Origin: Rugosibacter sp.
Lineage (GTDB): Bacteria; Pseudomonadota; Gammaproteobacteria; Burkholderiales; Rhodocyclaceae
Reading direction: 5' to 3'
NCBI GenBank assembly: GCA_030645365.1
Contig: JAUSMB010000058.1
Span: 1 to 64,000 of the forward strand
DNA length: 64,000 nt
Shown: one piece after another, positions 55,356-63,695 of the stretch
Numbering within the stretch: position 1 is the first letter of the stretch
Layout of the letters: every line of letters begins with the position of its first letter
Made by a program: the position numbers and the translations under genes
Notes under the pieces: model-generated
Database searches by the model: none
What the model saw: the letters and a program-made list of their open reading frames with translations, nothing else
Told to the model about the DNA's origin: nothing

Positions 55356-55393
55356 GCTGGCTTGAGCCGCGCTAGAAAGTCGCTCAAGCCAGC
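55356..55393. terminator. Strong bidirectional hairpin terminator
   Basis: GCTGGCTTGAGC (55356-55367) pairs perfectly over 12 bp with GCTCAAGCCAGC (55382-55393), 14-base loop. It lies between the phasin-like gene and the convergent SDR gene that ends the catabolic operon. T-rich sequence follows only loosely. Confidence 0.7.
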
Positions 55394-55433
55394 ATCTACT
55401 TTGTTGCTGCGGCTCTTATCGTAATAAGTTGGC

Positions 55434-56228
55434 CTAGCCAATCATGCTGTAGCCACCAGATACGGACAGCACCTGCCCCGTAACGTGGCTTGCGGCTTTT
55501 GACGACAAGAACACCACGGCATTGGCCACATCGATTGGCCGCCCTACTTTCTTCAAAGGCAAGGCGTTAGCTACTTTTTCGAGCTGCTCGGGGGTAAACA
55601 TGCCGGTGGGGTCGGACCACATGCTGGTGCTGCCCACATCCTCCGCTTCTTCTGGAATGGTGACGCCAGGACAAACCACATTGCAGCGGATGCCATAGCG
55701 TCCATTTTCTTTGGCGATGGTTTTCATGAAGCTGTTAATCGCGGCTTTGACTCCACCGTACACCGCTTCTTTCGTTTCCCCTTGGCGACTGGCATCCGAG
55801 CTAATCGAAACAATAGCGCCAGATTTTTGGGAAATCATCAACCCAAGCGCGGTGTGCGTACAGTTGAGCACACCCATGTAGTTGATGCGAATGATGCGCT
55901 CCCACAACTCAGGGTTCGTTTGCGTGAAAAACATGAGCTTATCCCAACCGACATTATTCACCAGCACATCCACCCCGCCAAACTTACTGACCGCTGCGGC
56001 AAACATGGCTTTCACTTGCTCCAGGTTCGTCACATCCGTAGGAATGACCTGCACACTTTTTGCGCCTTGCGCACGCGCCAGCACAGCGACTTTTTCAGCT
56101 TGTTGATGATCAATATCGCCAATGGTGATGTTCGCGCCTTCAAGTGCATAAGCCAGCACGATGCCGCGCCCGATGTTGGAAGCACCGCCGGTAACCACGA
56201 CTGATTTTCCTGCCAGATCAAGATCCAT
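55434..56228 (-). CDS. SDR family oxidoreductase (2-hydroxyacyl- or 3-hydroxyacyl-CoA dehydrogenase-like)
   Basis: A 264-residue classical SDR: cofactor motif TGGASNIGRGIVLAYA, an Asp in IGDIDHQQ indicating NAD preference, NNVGW in place of NNAG, catalytic Ser in SISSDASRQG and YGGVK in place of YxxxK (Y-G-G-V-K). It resembles BadH-type hydroxycyclohexanecarboxyl-CoA dehydrogenases. As the last gene of the operon with dehydrogenases and a hydratase it would oxidise the hydroxyacyl-CoA. Exact substrate unknown. Confidence 0.85.
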   Translation of the reverse strand: MDLDLAGKSVVVTGGASNIGRGIVLAYALEGANITIGDIDHQQAEKVAVLARAQGAKSVQVIPTDVTNLEQVKAMFAAAVSKFGGVDVLVNNVGWDKLMFFTQTNPELWERIIRINYMGVLNCTHTALGLMISQKSGAIVSISSDASRQGETKEAVYGGVKAAINSFMKTIAKENGRYGIRCNVVCPGVTIPEEAEDVGSTSMWSDPTGMFTPEQLEKVANALPLKKVGRPIDVANAVVFLSSKAASHVTGQVLSVSGGYSMIG

Positions 56229-56268
56229 TATTTTTCCTCGTTAAAGTTTTGTTTTATTAAAACACCCA

Positions 56269-57555
56269 TCAAACAACCGGTGCGGCGATCACCACACCTT
56301 CATCCAGCAAGGCCTGTACTTCATTTGCATCATATCCATGCGCTTCTAGAATTTCTCGGGTGTGCTCGCCAAACGCGGGCGAGGGGCTGGTGATATTGCC
56401 CGGCGTGCGCGAGAGTTTTAGTGGAATGCCCGTGCCCGTGTAAGTGGCCGTCGTGATCGCCATTTCGCGGTGCAGTGTGTGTGGGTGCGTCAACACTTCA
56501 GGTATCGATAGCACTGGCCCGGCGGGCACACCGGCCGCAATGAGGTTTTCACACAGCACATGGCCATCAACATGGCTCAATTCTGCTTCGAGCAATTCGC
56601 GCAGCACAGTACGGTTAACAATGCGGTCGCTGTTATCCATAAAGCGGTGATCTGTCGCCAGCTCGGGTTTACCGAGGTAAGCGCAAAACTTGCGAAACTG
56701 CCCGTTGTTGCCAATGCCAAGAAATACCTCGCAAGTGCGGGTCGGATATTTATCGTAAGGAACGATATTCGGGTGCGCATTGCCTGAGCGCCGTGGCGAG
56801 TTTCCAGATATAAACCAATTGCTGGCGTGTGGATGTAACAGCGCGATGGCGGTGTCATACAAGGTGGCGTCAACGAACTGCCCTGCGCCCGAACGATTGC
56901 GCTCGGCCAGCGCCAGCAAAACGCCGATAGTCGCGGACAAGCCCGTCGCCAGGTCGACAATCGGCACGCCAATACGCGTGGCACCGGATTCGGGCGAACC
57001 ATTGATGCTCATCAACCCGCTCATGGCTTGCGCGACAGCATCGTATCCGGGCGCACCACCCAGCGGGCCGTCGGCACCAAAGCCGCTGACACGGCAATGG
57101 ATGAGGCGCGGAAAACGCGCGCGCAGCACCTCTTCGTAGCCCAAGCCCCAGCGCTCCAGCGTGCCGATTTTGAAATTCTCGATGAGCACATCCGCGTCTT
57201 CAAGCAAACGCAGAACGATCTCTCGTCCTTCGACACTCGACAAATCGATCACCATGCCCTGCTTGTTGCGATTCACGCCCAGATAATAAGCAGCCAGACC
57301 GGTGTCGTTGAACGGCGGCCCCCAGGCACGGGTTTCATCGCCTTGTGGCGGCTCAACTTTGATCACCTGCGCGCCATGATCAGCCAGCGTTTGGGCGCAA
57401 AATGGCCCACCCAACACACGCGATAAATCGATCACTTTGAGGCCGCTCAGGGCACCCTTTGCACTCTTTTCACCCATTGCACCCATTTCACCCGGTGCGC
57501 CTGTTGCATCAGTTGCGCCTGCCGATGTCGTTATGGGTGGTATTAACTCTTTCAT
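56269..57555 (-). CDS. CaiB/BaiF family CoA-transferase with triplet-repeat N-terminus
   Basis: A 428-residue family III CoA-transferase moving CoA between carboxylates. Family core from about residue 35: LSGLKVIDLSRVLGGPFCAQ, GAQVIKVEPPQGDETRAWGPP, and the likely catalytic Asp in GVPIVDLATGLSATIG. The first 33 residues are atypical: eight consecutive glycine/alanine triplets (GAT DAT GAP GEM GAM GEK SAK GAL) encoded by imperfect 9-bp repeats. ATG 57555 or an internal ATG within the repeats could be the true start. Probably activates a steroid or alicyclic acid as CoA ester. Confidence 0.88.
   Translation of the reverse strand: MKELIPPITTSAGATDATGAPGEMGAMGEKSAKGALSGLKVIDLSRVLGGPFCAQTLADHGAQVIKVEPPQGDETRAWGPPFNDTGLAAYYLGVNRNKQGMVIDLSSVEGREIVLRLLEDADVLIENFKIGTLERWGLGYEEVLRARFPRLIHCRVSGFGADGPLGGAPGYDAVAQAMSGLMSINGSPESGATRIGVPIVDLATGLSATIGVLLALAERNRSGAGQFVDATLYDTAIALLHPHASNWFISGNSPRRSGNAHPNIVPYDKYPTRTCEVFLGIGNNGQFRKFCAYLGKPELATDHRFMDNSDRIVNRTVLRELLEAELSHVDGHVLCENLIAAGVPAGPVLSIPEVLTHPHTLHREMAITTATYTGTGIPLKLSRTPGNITSPSPAFGEHTREILEAHGYDANEVQALLDEGVVIAAPVV
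57445..57525 (-). repeat. 9-bp imperfect tandem repeats at the start of the CoA-transferase
   Basis: On the plus strand, units such as CACCCATTG, CACCCATTT, CACCCGGTG and GCGCCTGTT, GCATCAGTT, GCGCCTGCC follow each other. They encode G-x-x triplets. Copy number could vary between strains. Confidence 0.55.
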
Positions 57556-57577
57556 GACAGGCCCTCGCCGTAAATAG

Positions 57578-58738
57578 TTATGTGCGCTGACTAAAACGCC
57601 GTCCCACCAGCGCCGAGGAAATATTGATCATCTGGATATCAATCGTGCCGCCCGCAATGCCCCAACCCCAGCCATCACGCAGGCGTTGCTCCATCGAAAA
57701 CTGCGTTGAATAGCCATACGCCCCCAAAAGCTGCAAGGCCGTGCCACACACATCACGCACGGTTTGGTTGGCATAGCATTTGGCAACGCTGCTTTCCAGC
57801 ATGGATGGCAACGCATGGCTGGCGTTTTGCGCTGCGCGATGAATCAACAAGCGCGTGGCTTCCACCTTCATGGTCATGTCCGCCAGCTTTAACTGGACGG
57901 CCTGAAAATCCACAATCGGCTTGCCAAATTGCTGGCGCTCTTGCACATACTGCAAGGCATCTTCCAAGGCGCTTGCGGCAATGCCTAAACACATCGTGGC
58001 GTTACCACAGCGCTCCAGATCAAACGCTTCCATCAGTTTTTTGAATCCACCCGCCGGCACGATCAGATTTTCTTGCGGTACACGCACCGCATCGAAAAAT
58101 ATGTCGGCACTCGGGATGCCACGAAATCCCAACAACTGTTCTGGCGCACCGAATGTCAAACCTGGAATATCTTTCTCCACATAGACAGCACCGATACCCG
58201 CAGCCCCTGGCGAATCTGACATGCGGCAGTACACCACATACCCTCCCGAATGGCCGCTGCCACTGGACCAGCGCTTTTGCCCATTGATGACGATTTCATC
58301 ACCTTCAACATGCGCCGTGGTTTTAAGATCAGTCAATGCGGAGCCCGCGTCAGGCTCGGACATCGCCACCGCAACCACCAAATCGCCACGGCAAACGGCC
58401 GGCAAAACACGGCGCTTTAGCGCCTCGCTCGCAAAATGTTCAATGGCGCGAACGGGGCCCACATTGCTTTCAAAAATCGGGAATGCCACCGCCGAAGACA
58501 CCTTGGCAAATTCTTCTATTACCAATAACGCTTCCAGATTACCCAACCCCATGCCACCGTATTCAGCGGCGACGTTAATGCCTAAAAAACCCATCTCGGC
58601 ATAGCGCCGCAGCCACTCGTGCGGCACGGGCGTTGCCGTGCGTTCCAGCTCACGTGCAACAGGCGTCATTTGCTCAACAGCAAAACGTCGAGCGGTTGTT
58701 TGCAAGGACTGCTGCTCTTCAGTTAAGCGAAAATCCAC
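57578..58738 (-). CDS. Acyl-CoA dehydrogenase
   Basis: An ACAD of 386 residues, FAD-dependent alpha-beta desaturase. Start GTG 58738 gives the typical MDFRLTEEQQ with ACAGGA upstream; a TTG at 58756 is also in frame. FAD/substrate motifs: MSEPDAGSALTDLKT, INGQKRWSSGSGHSGG, QERQQFGKPIVDFQAVQ, LLGAYGYSTQFSMEQRLRD. The usual C-terminal YEGTSEIQ is replaced by IDIQMINISS, so the base is likely the Glu of AFDLERCGNA, as in isovaleryl-type enzymes. Coupled to the CoA-transferase behind it. Confidence 0.9.
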   Translation of the reverse strand: MDFRLTEEQQSLQTTARRFAVEQMTPVARELERTATPVPHEWLRRYAEMGFLGINVAAEYGGMGLGNLEALLVIEEFAKVSSAVAFPIFESNVGPVRAIEHFASEALKRRVLPAVCRGDLVVAVAMSEPDAGSALTDLKTTAHVEGDEIVINGQKRWSSGSGHSGGYVVYCRMSDSPGAAGIGAVYVEKDIPGLTFGAPEQLLGFRGIPSADIFFDAVRVPQENLIVPAGGFKKLMEAFDLERCGNATMCLGIAASALEDALQYVQERQQFGKPIVDFQAVQLKLADMTMKVEATRLLIHRAAQNASHALPSMLESSVAKCYANQTVRDVCGTALQLLGAYGYSTQFSMEQRLRDGWGWGIAGGTIDIQMINISSALVGRRFSQRT

Positions 58739-58791
58739 GGGTCGGCATCCTGTCAAGGCTGATCTAGGTATTGATCAAAGGCTCACTGCAC

Positions 58792-59649
58792 TCACGTAAT
58801 CTCGGCGCGGCCGTTATTGAGCACCACCACATCACGCTCAACCACCCGAGCACGAAAAGACACGATATTGCCATCGACCCACATTTCAGTGCGTATCGTC
58901 TCGCCCGGATACACCGGCGAGGTAAAGCGCACATTCATCGCAATCAAACGCGTGGGGTCGTTATCGCACACGGTGTTAGTCAGTGCATGACCCGCAATGC
59001 CAAAGGTGCACAAGCCATGCAAAATCGGGCGCTCGAACCCCGCTGTCTTTGCCATGGCGGGTTCGGCATGCAGCGGGTTGTAGTCGCCCGATAAGCGATA
59101 GATGAGTGCTGCGCGCAAATCGGTCGGGCGGTCGAGAGTAACGTCCGGCGTACGTTCGGGCAGCACATGAATGACGGGCGCAGAACTGGCTGGCCCGCCA
59201 AAGCCGCCATCGGCACGGCAAAAGGTCGTGGAAGTCAAAGTACAAAGCAACTCGCCACTGGCCGCATCGGTAATTTTTCGCTCGGTCAATACCAGCGCGC
59301 CTCGGCCTTCGCCCTTGTCGATCACACCCGTAACTCGTGTACGGCCAATCACTTCGCCCGCAGCCTCTGGCAGGCGATGGATACGCAAGCCTTGCTCGCC
59401 ATGCACAAGCTTTGTCCAATCAACGCCGGTACCCAGGTCTTTGATCCACAAGCCGGGGTAGCCCAACACAACGGGGTAAGTAGGCAAGACACACAGATTT
59501 TTTTCATACACAAAGCGCAGCTCGGCTTCATTCATAGGGTCAGCGCCCAGCCCGATGCCCAGGGCATACAGCATGGTGTCACGCGTGGTATAGCGGTGAC
59601 ACACATCCTCAAACGGCCATGCCATCAGCTTGTCATAGTTAATTGCCAT
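58792..59649 (-). CDS. Enoyl-CoA hydratase 2 (MaoC-like, double hotdog)
   Basis: A 285-residue hydratase of the MFE-2/hydratase 2 type, hydrating 2-enoyl-CoA to the (3R)-hydroxyacyl-CoA. Chosen start ATG 59649 (MAINYDKLMAWPFED) has a strong AGGAGAG; the open frame runs 30 codons further without conserved sequence. The N-terminal hotdog (residues about 1-140) lacks catalytic residues, and the C-terminal one carries the motif YRLSGDYNPLHAEPAMAKT (Asp, His dyad) and HGLCTFGIAGHAL. Similar proteins serve cholesterol side-chain and fatty-acid degradation. Confidence 0.9.
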   Translation of the reverse strand: MAINYDKLMAWPFEDVCHRYTTRDTMLYALGIGLGADPMNEAELRFVYEKNLCVLPTYPVVLGYPGLWIKDLGTGVDWTKLVHGEQGLRIHRLPEAAGEVIGRTRVTGVIDKGEGRGALVLTERKITDAASGELLCTLTSTTFCRADGGFGGPASSAPVIHVLPERTPDVTLDRPTDLRAALIYRLSGDYNPLHAEPAMAKTAGFERPILHGLCTFGIAGHALTNTVCDNDPTRLIAMNVRFTSPVYPGETIRTEMWVDGNIVSFRARVVERDVVVLNNGRAEIT

Positions 59650-59722
59650 GCCGCTCTCTCCTGTTATTTTTTCTGCGCCACTAATTATTAGCGCGCCATT
59701 AAAACGTTTATTACATCTCAAA

Positions 59723-60877
59723 TTACAGCGTGGAGGCATCCCCCAGCAGCGCCGTTACCTGGCTGGAGAGCACGCCGCCATTGCCGTGGCATAGCGCGAT
59801 GTGCGCATTATCCACTTGCCGTGCCCCCGCTTCGCCACGTAGTTGTTGTACCGCTTCAATCAGTAAAAAGGTGCCGTACATGCCCGGGTGGCAACACGAC
59901 AAACCGCCACCATTGGTGTTCACGGCCAGGTTGCCGCCTGGCGCGATGCGCCCATCCCGCACAAAAGCACCGCCTTCGCCCTTGGCGCAAAAACCGAGGT
60001 CTTCCAAAAACAAAATGGTGTTGATAGTGAAAGCGTCGTACAACTCAACCACGTCCACGTCCTTTGGCGCCAAGCCAGCCATGGCGAATGCACGCGGGCC
60101 GGATTCAGCCGCCGCCGTCACGGTTAAATCGGGCATGCTGCTGATTTGGCGATGCCAGTGCGCCATGGCTGTGCCCAGCATATACACCGGCGGCTTGGGG
60201 AAGTCTTTGGCGCGTTCGCTGCGCACCAGCACCAGCGCGCCACCACCATCGGTGACCAGACAGCAATCGAGTTTTGATAACGGGTCATTCACCATGCGCG
60301 ACGCCATCACTTGCTCTAACGTGAGGTCATCGCGCGCAAAGGCCAAGGGGTTCAACTGCGCCCAGCGCCGTGCCGCGACAGCCACTTCGGCCAAATCTTC
60401 ACGGCGTGTGCCGAACTGGTGCATATGGCGTGCCGCAGCCAAGGCATAGCTGGTAATCGGATGTCGCGGATCGTACGGCGCTTCATAGGTTTGCGGCTCG
60501 GACATGGATTTGAGCTTGCCAAAGCCCGAGCCCTGGTTGCTGCCGTAGCAAATCAGCGCCACATCGCACAAACCATATTGCAGCGCCATCGCCGCAGGCA
60601 ACAAATGGCCAACAAAGGATGAGCCACCAATCATCGTGGTATCGGAAATTTTCGGCCGTATGCCCAAGTATTCCGCTGTGGATAAGGCCGGCATGAAGGC
60701 ATGCGATGAGCCGGTAAATAAACCATCGACATCGCTGAGATTCAATCCCGCATCGGTCAAAGCCTGATGCACCGCTTCGGTTTGAATTTCCATCGAGCTG
60801 CGGTTCGGCGCTGAGGGCAAGCCGCCCAAGCCCACGCCGACAATCGCGGTTTTGCCGCGTAAATCAGTTGCCTTCAT
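59723..60877 (-). CDS. Thiolase-fold protein of the Ltp/SCP-x type lacking the nucleophilic Cys
   Basis: A 384-residue thiolase superfamily protein. The position of the first catalytic Cys reads TTMIGGSSFVGHLL with Ser, while VELYDAFTINTI, GGGLSCCHPGMYG (catalytic His) and LCHGNGGVLS (second Cys) remain. This pattern is known for lipid-transfer-type thiolase homologues, some of which act as retro-aldolases in steroid side-chain cleavage together with a DUF35 partner. Such a partner gene precedes it with a 4-base overlap. True substrate not determined. Confidence 0.88.
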   Translation of the reverse strand: MKATDLRGKTAIVGVGLGGLPSAPNRSSMEIQTEAVHQALTDAGLNLSDVDGLFTGSSHAFMPALSTAEYLGIRPKISDTTMIGGSSFVGHLLPAAMALQYGLCDVALICYGSNQGSGFGKLKSMSEPQTYEAPYDPRHPITSYALAAARHMHQFGTRREDLAEVAVAARRWAQLNPLAFARDDLTLEQVMASRMVNDPLSKLDCCLVTDGGGALVLVRSERAKDFPKPPVYMLGTAMAHWHRQISSMPDLTVTAAAESGPRAFAMAGLAPKDVDVVELYDAFTINTILFLEDLGFCAKGEGGAFVRDGRIAPGGNLAVNTNGGGLSCCHPGMYGTFLLIEAVQQLRGEAGARQVDNAHIALCHGNGGVLSSQVTALLGDASTL

Positions 60878-61272
60878 GCGCCACCGCCTTGCGTCGGCAT
60901 AAAGACCAAAAGCTTGCCGTGTCCCGGCTCGTCAATAATTTTTACGCGCACGTCCATACCTATCATGACCTCATGCGGCGCCAGGCCATCCACCCGGCTC
61001 ATCATCCGTGGGCCCTCGCTCAAATCAACCAGCGCGACGTTATAGTCGCCGCCCTGCTCTGGTTTTCTACGCACCACGGTGGTGGAATACACCGTGCCTT
61101 GGTCGCTGGCAGGCTGCCAGGTGAGCTTTGGCGAACCACAATGCGAACACAGCACACGCGGGTAAAACACATGTTTTTTGCAATCATCGCATTGCTGCAG
61201 CATGAACCGCCCGTCTGCCAGATACGCCGCAAAAACGGCGTCCGGCCCGGAGCCGCTGAAAGCATTCGTCAT
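60874..61272 (-). CDS. DUF35 OB-fold/zinc-ribbon protein, partner of the Ltp-like protein
   Basis: A 132-residue protein with a rubredoxin-like zinc ribbon (QQCDDCKKHVFYPRVLCSHCG) and an OB fold following (GTVYSTTVVRRKPEQGGDYN; VALVDLSEGPRMMSRV). ATG 61272 has AGGTGG at good spacing; GTG 61281 is in frame but worse placed. DUF35 proteins form complexes with Ltp-type thiolase homologues, where they bind the acyl-CoA. The 4-base overlap with that gene supports a complex here. Confidence 0.9.
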   Translation of the reverse strand: MTNAFSGSGPDAVFAAYLADGRFMLQQCDDCKKHVFYPRVLCSHCGSPKLTWQPASDQGTVYSTTVVRRKPEQGGDYNVALVDLSEGPRMMSRVDGLAPHEVMIGMDVRVKIIDEPGHGKLLVFMPTQGGGA

Positions 61273-61300
61273 ATTGTCCACCTGTGTTTTTTAGAATGAT

Positions 61301-62464
61301 TTAACTGCGCAGCTGCAACACGCTAGCGGCAAGAATGTTGCGCTGAATCTCGCTACTGCCGCCGTAAATGGTGGCTGGCCGGGCATTGTAGAAACTGGTG
61401 AGCACATCAATCTTTTTGCCGTTCACCTCAATATCGCCCGCCACGGCGCCTGATCCGCCGGTGATTTCAACCAACAAATTGGCCAGCCGCGAAAATGTTT
61501 CTGCCGCCCATACTTTAAGCATGGAAACATCCGGCCCCAACTTTTCGCCGCGTTTGACTTGCTCGACAAAACGCACATACAGTGCGCTCAGGTCAGCCAC
61601 ATCCAGCTGCAATTGGGTATAGCGATCCACAAAACCCTGATCACCGAACAAGCCCAGGGCGTGCGCCGCTTCTTCTACGCGCGAAAGTGCATATTGCGAC
61701 TGCTTGGGGCTACCGAGGAAAATCCGCTCAAAGCCCAGCAGTGCCTTGGCAATGCCCCAGCCCTGATTCAAGCCACCAACCAGATTGGCCTTGGGTACGC
61801 GCACGTTTTCAAAAAAGACTTCGCAAAATTCCTCATGCCCTGCGATGTTGCGAATCGGCCGCACGGTAATGCCGGGCGTTGTAAAGTCGGCCAGCAAAAA
61901 GCTGATGCCTTCCTGTTTCTTGACGGTTTTATCGGTGCGCGCCAAAAGAAAAATATGCGTTGCGTCTTGCGCGAGCGTGGTCCAGGTTTTTTGCCCGTTG
62001 ATGATGAAGTCATCCCCATCTTCCACGGCATCGGTACGTAAACTCGCTAGATCAGAACCGGCATTCGGCTCGGAATAACCCTGGCACCAGATATTCTCGC
62101 CTTGAATGATTTTAGGCAGGTATTTTTGCTGCTGCTCCTCGCTGCCATATTGAATCAGCAAAGGGCCAATCATGGTGATACCCATGTCCGGCGCGCGCCC
62201 TACGCCCCAGCGTTCCTGCTCTTCGATAAATACAATCAATTTTTCCGGGCTCAAGCCCATGCCGCCGTACACCTGCGGCCAGCTCGGGGCAACCCAGCCT
62301 TTCTTTGACAATGTCATGTACCAGTCTTTAATCTCAGCCCAGCGCAAGCGGGTTTTGGGATAGCGCATTTCAGCCGGATAGTTCTGTTCAAAAAATGCGC
62401 GCACCGTTTGGCGAAAAATATCGGTATCGAGGGCATTCCAATCAGTTGTTTGATTCGTAGACAT
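61301..62464 (-). CDS. Acyl-CoA dehydrogenase, probable alpha subunit of a pair
   Basis: A 387-residue ACAD. Motifs: GYSEPNAGSDLASLRTDA, INGQKTWTTLAQDATH, and C-terminal ATIYGGSSEIQRNILA with Gly replacing the MCAD-type Glu. The Glu in ALLGFERIFLGSP is at the isovaleryl-type base position and may be catalytic. Adjacent to another ACAD gene upstream in the same direction, an arrangement typical of heterotetrameric (alpha2beta2) steroid ACADs. Confidence 0.9.
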   Translation of the reverse strand: MSTNQTTDWNALDTDIFRQTVRAFFEQNYPAEMRYPKTRLRWAEIKDWYMTLSKKGWVAPSWPQVYGGMGLSPEKLIVFIEEQERWGVGRAPDMGITMIGPLLIQYGSEEQQQKYLPKIIQGENIWCQGYSEPNAGSDLASLRTDAVEDGDDFIINGQKTWTTLAQDATHIFLLARTDKTVKKQEGISFLLADFTTPGITVRPIRNIAGHEEFCEVFFENVRVPKANLVGGLNQGWGIAKALLGFERIFLGSPKQSQYALSRVEEAAHALGLFGDQGFVDRYTQLQLDVADLSALYVRFVEQVKRGEKLGPDVSMLKVWAAETFSRLANLLVEITGGSGAVAGDIEVNGKKIDVLTSFYNARPATIYGGSSEIQRNILAASVLQLRS

Positions 62465-62487
62465 TCGGGTATCTCCTTGCTTTTATC

Positions 62488-63642
62488 TTATATAGACAGG
62501 CTGGCAATCAATGCATAACGACGACGCTGTGCAAGTCCATTGCCAAGCCAGGCAGACAACACCAGCGCGCGTTGCACATACAACCCCAGATCGTATTCAT
62601 CGGTAAAGCCAATCGCACCATGCAACTGTATTGATTCACGTGCCAGCAGCAAGCCAGCGTCAGACGCGCGCGCCTTGATACGGCTGGCCATGGCGGAACG
62701 CTCAAGGGCATTGGTGTCACCGTCATCTAGCATCACCAAGGCCTGGGACAGCACGGAGGAAGTGAGTTCCTGCTGAATCAGCAAATCCACCGCGCGATGC
62801 TGCAAGGCTTGAAAGCTGCCAATCGGCTTGCCAAACTGCACGCGGGTGCGCAGATACTCCAGCGTCATATTGAGCATGGCTTTTTGCAAGGCGAGCAATT
62901 CCACACTGGTCATCACCAGGGCTTCGTCATACGCGCGGGTGAAGGCCACCATGGCGGCATCGCCTTGCGCCAAACATTGCGACTCATCCAGCATCACGCC
63001 ATTAAAATGCACACTGGCTTCGCTGGTATCATCCGCCAAGGCCACTGATTTCACCTTAACGCCAGCGGCATTTGCCGGCACCCACCAAAGCGACAGGTCA
63101 TTGCCTTGCTTTGCCGTCACGACAAAACCATCGCAATCCGCGCCGGGGCGCACGTGGTGTTTTTCGCCGGTCAGCTGGATGCCTGAATTAGTCGGCGCTG
63201 CCACTACGGCGTTAGCCATCAAGTTCACCTGCAAACCAGCCAGTTCTTCCTGCCAGGCCACGCCGGGAATCAATTCACCGGCGACGATGCTTGCCAGCAA
63301 TTGCTGTTGCAGATCGCCATTACCTGTATTTTCAATGACTCGACTGGCAAACACCAAGGCAGGCACCACCGGCTCGGGCGCCACTTGCGTGGCCAAGGCA
63401 CTCACCACGGCGGCCATTTCGCCAAAGCCCTGGCCATAGCCTGAAAACACTTCAGGGATCAAAAGCCCTGTCCAGCCTTGCTCGGCGAGCTTGCCCCAAA
63501 AGTCACGGTCAAAGCCGCTTGCCGAACCGCGCAAACCGCGCGCGCGCGTCAACGGTGAGACTTTGATGGCAAAGGTTTGCGCACTCTCAGCCAGCATGCG
63601 CATGTTGTCTTGCCGTTCAGTATCCAAATAATCGCTAGTCAT
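62488..63642 (-). CDS. Acyl-CoA dehydrogenase, probable beta subunit of a pair
   Basis: A 384-residue ACAD-like protein from ATG 63642 (MTSDYLDTERQDNMRML); the open frame extends upstream without conserved sequence. It has the ACAD fold (LRTRVQFGKPIGSFQALQHR; QLHGAIGFTDEYDLGLYVQR) but the middle is divergent: AGLQVNLMANAVVAAPTNSG replaces the usual GSD motif, suggesting a partner subunit with weak or no own FAD chemistry. A degenerate dispersed-repeat copy lies in that segment. It is 23 bases upstream of the alpha-type gene. Confidence 0.87.
   Translation of the reverse strand: MTSDYLDTERQDNMRMLAESAQTFAIKVSPLTRARGLRGSASGFDRDFWGKLAEQGWTGLLIPEVFSGYGQGFGEMAAVVSALATQVAPEPVVPALVFASRVIENTGNGDLQQQLLASIVAGELIPGVAWQEELAGLQVNLMANAVVAAPTNSGIQLTGEKHHVRPGADCDGFVVTAKQGNDLSLWWVPANAAGVKVKSVALADDTSEASVHFNGVMLDESQCLAQGDAAMVAFTRAYDEALVMTSVELLALQKAMLNMTLEYLRTRVQFGKPIGSFQALQHRAVDLLIQQELTSSVLSQALVMLDDGDTNALERSAMASRIKARASDAGLLLARESIQLHGAIGFTDEYDLGLYVQRALVLSAWLGNGLAQRRRYALIASLSI
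63190..63211 (+). repeat. Dispersed 25-bp repeat, copy 13 (degenerate, in ACAD gene, antisense)
   Basis: AGTCGGCGCTG then CCACTACGGCG; the A-rich end is lost. The ACAD gene reads AVVAAPTNS. Confidence 0.5.
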
Positions 63643-63695
63643 GGTTAATCGTCCAAAATAATCAAAAAGAGGTAGTGCTTTTTTATGCAAACTGG

